NCBI RefSeq assembly: GCF_900142135.1
Contig: NZ_FQZU01000007.1
Location: 1 to 64,000, forward strand
Reading direction: 5' to 3'
Source: Desulfatibacillum alkenivorans DSM 16219
GTDB taxonomy: Bacteria; Desulfobacterota; Desulfobacteria; Desulfobacterales; Desulfatibacillaceae
DNA: 64,000 bases
Part shown: positions 61,652 to 64,000 of the stretch, in pieces
Numbering within the stretch: the first letter of the stretch is position 1
Layout of the letters: every line of letters starts with the position of its first letter
Position numbers and translations under genes: made by a program
Notes under the pieces: generated by a model
Databases searched by the model: none
Told to the model about the DNA's origin: nothing
What the model saw: only the letters and a program-made list of their open reading frames with translations

Positions 61652-61739
61652 GTTGTTGGGCCAAATAGATAGACAACCAAAGTGATACGAAGTTGCGGTC
61701 TTTCGAGGTATTTATTTATTCATTCACTTTCATGACCTT

Positions 61740-62030
61740 CATTCCATACCAAGCCGCCAATTCATACTGACACTGGGTCCCCGTTTCCGGGAGCGCCGCG
61801 GAATGCTTGCATAAAACCACAATCATCCCGCCGCCTCCCTCCACGGGGATGACGGAGAACGGAGGCCTATACAGCCATAGGGTTTTGGATGCTCTTTTCT
61901 CGTTCCCATGCTTCGCGTGGGAATGCATATATAAGTATTTGAAATCAGGTTGAATAAAAGCAAAGGTAGACATATTTGAAACCGAGGGCGGCCCAGGCAA
62001 AGCCGTATCTTGCCTGGGCGCAGAGCGCAA
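61740..62030. repeat. Cluster of three dispersed repeats
   Basis: Positions 61767-61855 match the diverged repeat at 47262-47345. Positions 61899-61930 are a CGTTCCCATGC/GCGTGGGAATG palindrome. Positions 61986-62028 are a CCCAGGCA-family hairpin (CCCAGGCAA/TTGCCTGGG). No gene is recognised in 61556-62109. Confidence 0.7.
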
Positions 62031-62109
62031 AAGGAGCGGCCTGTGCATTCGGGTAACGCCTTGAAACCCCGCCGGATGAACACTTTATCCAAAACAGTAT
62101 TCAAAAATT

Positions 62110-63744
62110 CTAATAATCCCCGGACGCTTCCCCTTTCAGACCGCTGACGATTTCCACGCCCGCCCCCGCGCCGATGCGCGTGGCCCCGGCCTCAATCATG
62201 GCTATGGCTGTTTTCGCGTCCTTGATGCCGCCGCTGGCTTTTACGCCCATGTACGGCCCAACGGTTTCCCGCATGAGAGCGATGTCCTCCAGGGTCGCGC
62301 CCCCTGTGGAGAAACCCGTGCTGGTCTTGACGAAATCCGCGTCCGCGGCCTTGGCGATCCGGCAGGCCCGGGCCTTTTCCTCGTCCGTCAGGAGACAGGT
62401 TTCGATGATCACTTTCAGGATGATAGGCAACGGCGCGGCGTCCCGCACCGCTTTTATGTCGTTGAATACGGCGTCAAAATCTCCGGATTTCAAGGCGCCC
62501 ATGTTGATGACCATGTCCAGTTCGGCTGCGCCGTCCATGACCGCCTGTTTGGCTTCAAAGGCCTTGGCCGGCGTGCTCATGGCGCCAAGGGGGAAGCCGA
62601 CCACCGCGCATGTCTCCACGCCGCTTCCCTTCAGTTTTTCCGCAATATAGGAAACCTTGCAGGAGTTTACGCACACGGACCGGAATCGATGCAGGATCGC
62701 CTCTTCGCAAATTTTATCGAAAGCCGAAAGCGGCGCTTCGGGCTTCAACAAGGTGTGGTCGATGTACTGGGCCAGGTTCCTGGCGCTCATGGCCGGCGCC
62801 TGGGATTCGGCCGTTTGAATGTCAGATAAAATTTCCGGGTCAAGCCCGCTTGCGTCGGGAAAGCTGGACTGGGTGCCCTGGCCGCACACGCTGACGGCCG
62901 CGATTTTATTGGCCCGGTTGATGGCGTCCTCCAGGGGCTTTCCCGCAGCCAGGAAAAAGGCCAGGCTGCCTACAAAACAGTCTCCGGCGCCGGTGGTGTC
63001 CATGGCCTCCACTTTCCGGGTGGGAATGTGCCTGGCGCCCTCATTGTCCACCAGCAGGCATCCCCGTTCCCCCAGGGTGAGGATCACCGTCTTGGGACCG
63101 CGATCCAACAAGGCCTTTGCGGCTTGCTCGGCCTGCTCCATGGTTTCCACGGGCATGCCGGTGAGGATTTCCGTCTCGCTTTCATTGGGGCAGAATATGT
63201 CGCTAAGCTGATACAACTCATCCGGCAGGTCTGGCCTTGCCGGGGCCGGGTTGAAAATGGTCGACACGTTGTTTTTTCGGGCGATGCGCATAGCTTCCAG
63301 GTTCAGGTCCATGGGGATTTCCAACTGGCAGACGAGCACGCTTGATTTTGCAATGGCGCTCTCGGCTGCCCGGATTTCCTCCACAGACAGCAGATCGTTG
63401 GCGCCCGTGACGATGATGATGGCATTGGCGCCGTTATCGTCCACGGCAATGGGCGCCACGCCGGAAAACGCCTCGTCCGTAAAATGGACGTGACTCACGT
63501 TGACTCCCAGCTTTTTGAAATTGGCCAGGGTGTTTTCGCAGAAAACGTCACGCCCCAGCTTGCCCACCATGGCGACCTCGCCGCCCAGCTTGGCGGCCAT
63601 GACGGCCTGGTTGGCGCCTTTGCCTCCAAAGCCCATGGAAAACTTCTTGCCGTGCAGGGTTTCCCCCAGGACGGGAAGCCTTTCCACGTAGCTGATCAGG
63701 TCAATATTGCATGCTCCTACAACGCATATTTTCGGTCCGGTCAT
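62110..63744 (-). CDS. Bifunctional ribokinase-deoxyribose-phosphate aldolase fusion
   Basis: The 544-residue protein has an N-terminal PfkB-family ribokinase (about 1-310: [46 protein letters not shown] with the catalytic Asp in GAGD). A class I deoxyribose-phosphate aldolase follows (about 325-544: [35 protein letters not shown], and [15 protein letters not shown] with the Schiff-base Lys, then [10 protein letters not shown]). Both active sites look intact. The start is ATG 63744 ([15 protein letters not shown]), with GAGGGGG upstream; the frame opens further up. The fusion would couple ribose phosphorylation and deoxyribose-phosphate cleavage in nucleoside catabolism. The last 256 bp of the window hold no recognised gene. 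Confidence 0.93.
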   Translation of the reverse strand: MTGPKICVVGACNIDLISYVERLPVLGETLHGKKFSMGFGGKGANQAVMAAKLGGEVAMVGKLGRDVFCENTLANFKKLGVNVSHVHFTDEAFSGVAPIAVDDNGANAIIIVTGANDLLSVEEIRAAESAIAKSSVLVCQLEIPMDLNLEAMRIARKNNVSTIFNPAPARPDLPDELYQLSDIFCPNESETEILTGMPVETMEQAEQAAKALLDRGPKTVILTLGERGCLLVDNEGARHIPTRKVEAMDTTGAGDCFVGSLAFFLAAGKPLEDAINRANKIAAVSVCGQGTQSSFPDASGLDPEILSDIQTAESQAPAMSARNLAQYIDHTLLKPEAPLSAFDKICEEAILHRFRSVCVNSCKVSYIAEKLKGSGVETCAVVGFPLGAMSTPAKAFEAKQAVMDGAAELDMVINMGALKSGDFDAVFNDIKAVRDAAPLPIILKVIIETCLLTDEEKARACRIAKAADADFVKTSTGFSTGGATLEDIALMRETVGPYMGVKASGGIKDAKTAIAMIEAGATRIGAGAGVEIVSGLKGEASGDY

Positions 63745-64000
63745 TCCATCCCCCTCTGTTTCGGATAAAGGCAAGCTAATTCTACTTCTGGTAAAATTTA
63801 TCACAGGCATGGAAAAACATCATCAAAAAACATTCGCCTACCTGATTTTGGTTCGCAACTTAAGACGCCTCCCAATCGTTCTTTACCAAAGGAGAGATTA
63901 TTCTGGGGAGAACGAAATACATGCGCTTCGCACTATGCGGGATACTATTCCGCCAGGGTTGCCCAATGAAAAATGGGCCCTTTTCGCCAAGGGGCGCCCA

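Overview
The window looks like a chromosome segment of a Gram-negative, strictly anaerobic sulfate-reducing Desulfobacterota, most like Desulfatibacillum and its relatives in the Desulfobacteraceae group. I infer this from the gene content: ferredoxin-dependent 2-oxoacid oxidoreductase, HdrA/HdrD/MvhD-type electron-transfer proteins, a selenocysteine-containing HdrA, an RnfB fusion, PAS-type sensor kinases with a characteristic shared core, and large acyl-CoA dehydrogenase genes. No rRNA or species marker is present, so the genus is an inference.

Layout. 1-340: right end of an IS66-family element. 384-3967 (minus): lepA-leuC-leuD operon. 4.4-7.3 kb: a membrane protein of unknown function, a C39-like peptidase and a SprA-family protein. 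7.5-22.1 kb: signalling and envelope genes. These are two related sensor histidine kinases, a sulfotransferase-like gene, a membrane phosphodiesterase-like protein, a MauE/thioredoxin-like + TPR pair, a HEAT-repeat protein, and two orphan periplasmic binding proteins. 22.5-30.6 kb: housekeeping genes, namely CoA-disulfide reductase/rhodanese, rsgA, dCMP deaminase, a tiny AURKAIP1/COX24-type protein, adk, rpsU, folC and tRNA-Arg(CCG). 30.7-41.2 kb: an outer-membrane protein, ptsP, a five-gene acyl-CoA dehydrogenase/SDR/hydrolase operon and acylphosphatase. 42.1-50.0 kb: orn, a TraB-like protein, an RnfB-GltD fusion, an HD-domain protein, and a Ser/Thr kinase paired with a PP2C phosphatase. 50.1-50.75 kb: a decayed group II intron. 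51.1-61.6 kb: the kor-hdr redox cluster. 62.1-63.7 kb: a ribokinase-deoxyribose-phosphate aldolase fusion.

The most interesting part is 51135-61555: korD-korA-korB-korC, then an 1115-residue GltD/HdrA-like iron-sulfur flavoprotein, an MvhD-HdrC/D fusion, and an HdrA-MvhD fusion. The last is split only by an in-frame TGA, and a SECIS-like hairpin with a GGUC loop follows it. The tight spacing (4-14 bp, apart from one 120-bp gap) suggests one electron-transfer system linking 2-oxoacid oxidation, ferredoxin, a pyridine nucleotide and an Hdr-type thiol/disulfide or quinone-side partner. The separate RnfB-GltD fusion at 43972 carries a related iron-sulfur/flavin module on a membrane anchor.

Intergenic regions hold at least five families of dispersed palindromic repeats, several strong terminators, divergent sigma70-type promoters around 27.8 kb, a possible structured RNA at 27.45-27.54 kb, and a tmRNA 3'-end-like fragment beside a GGGCA microsatellite inside the hdr cluster.
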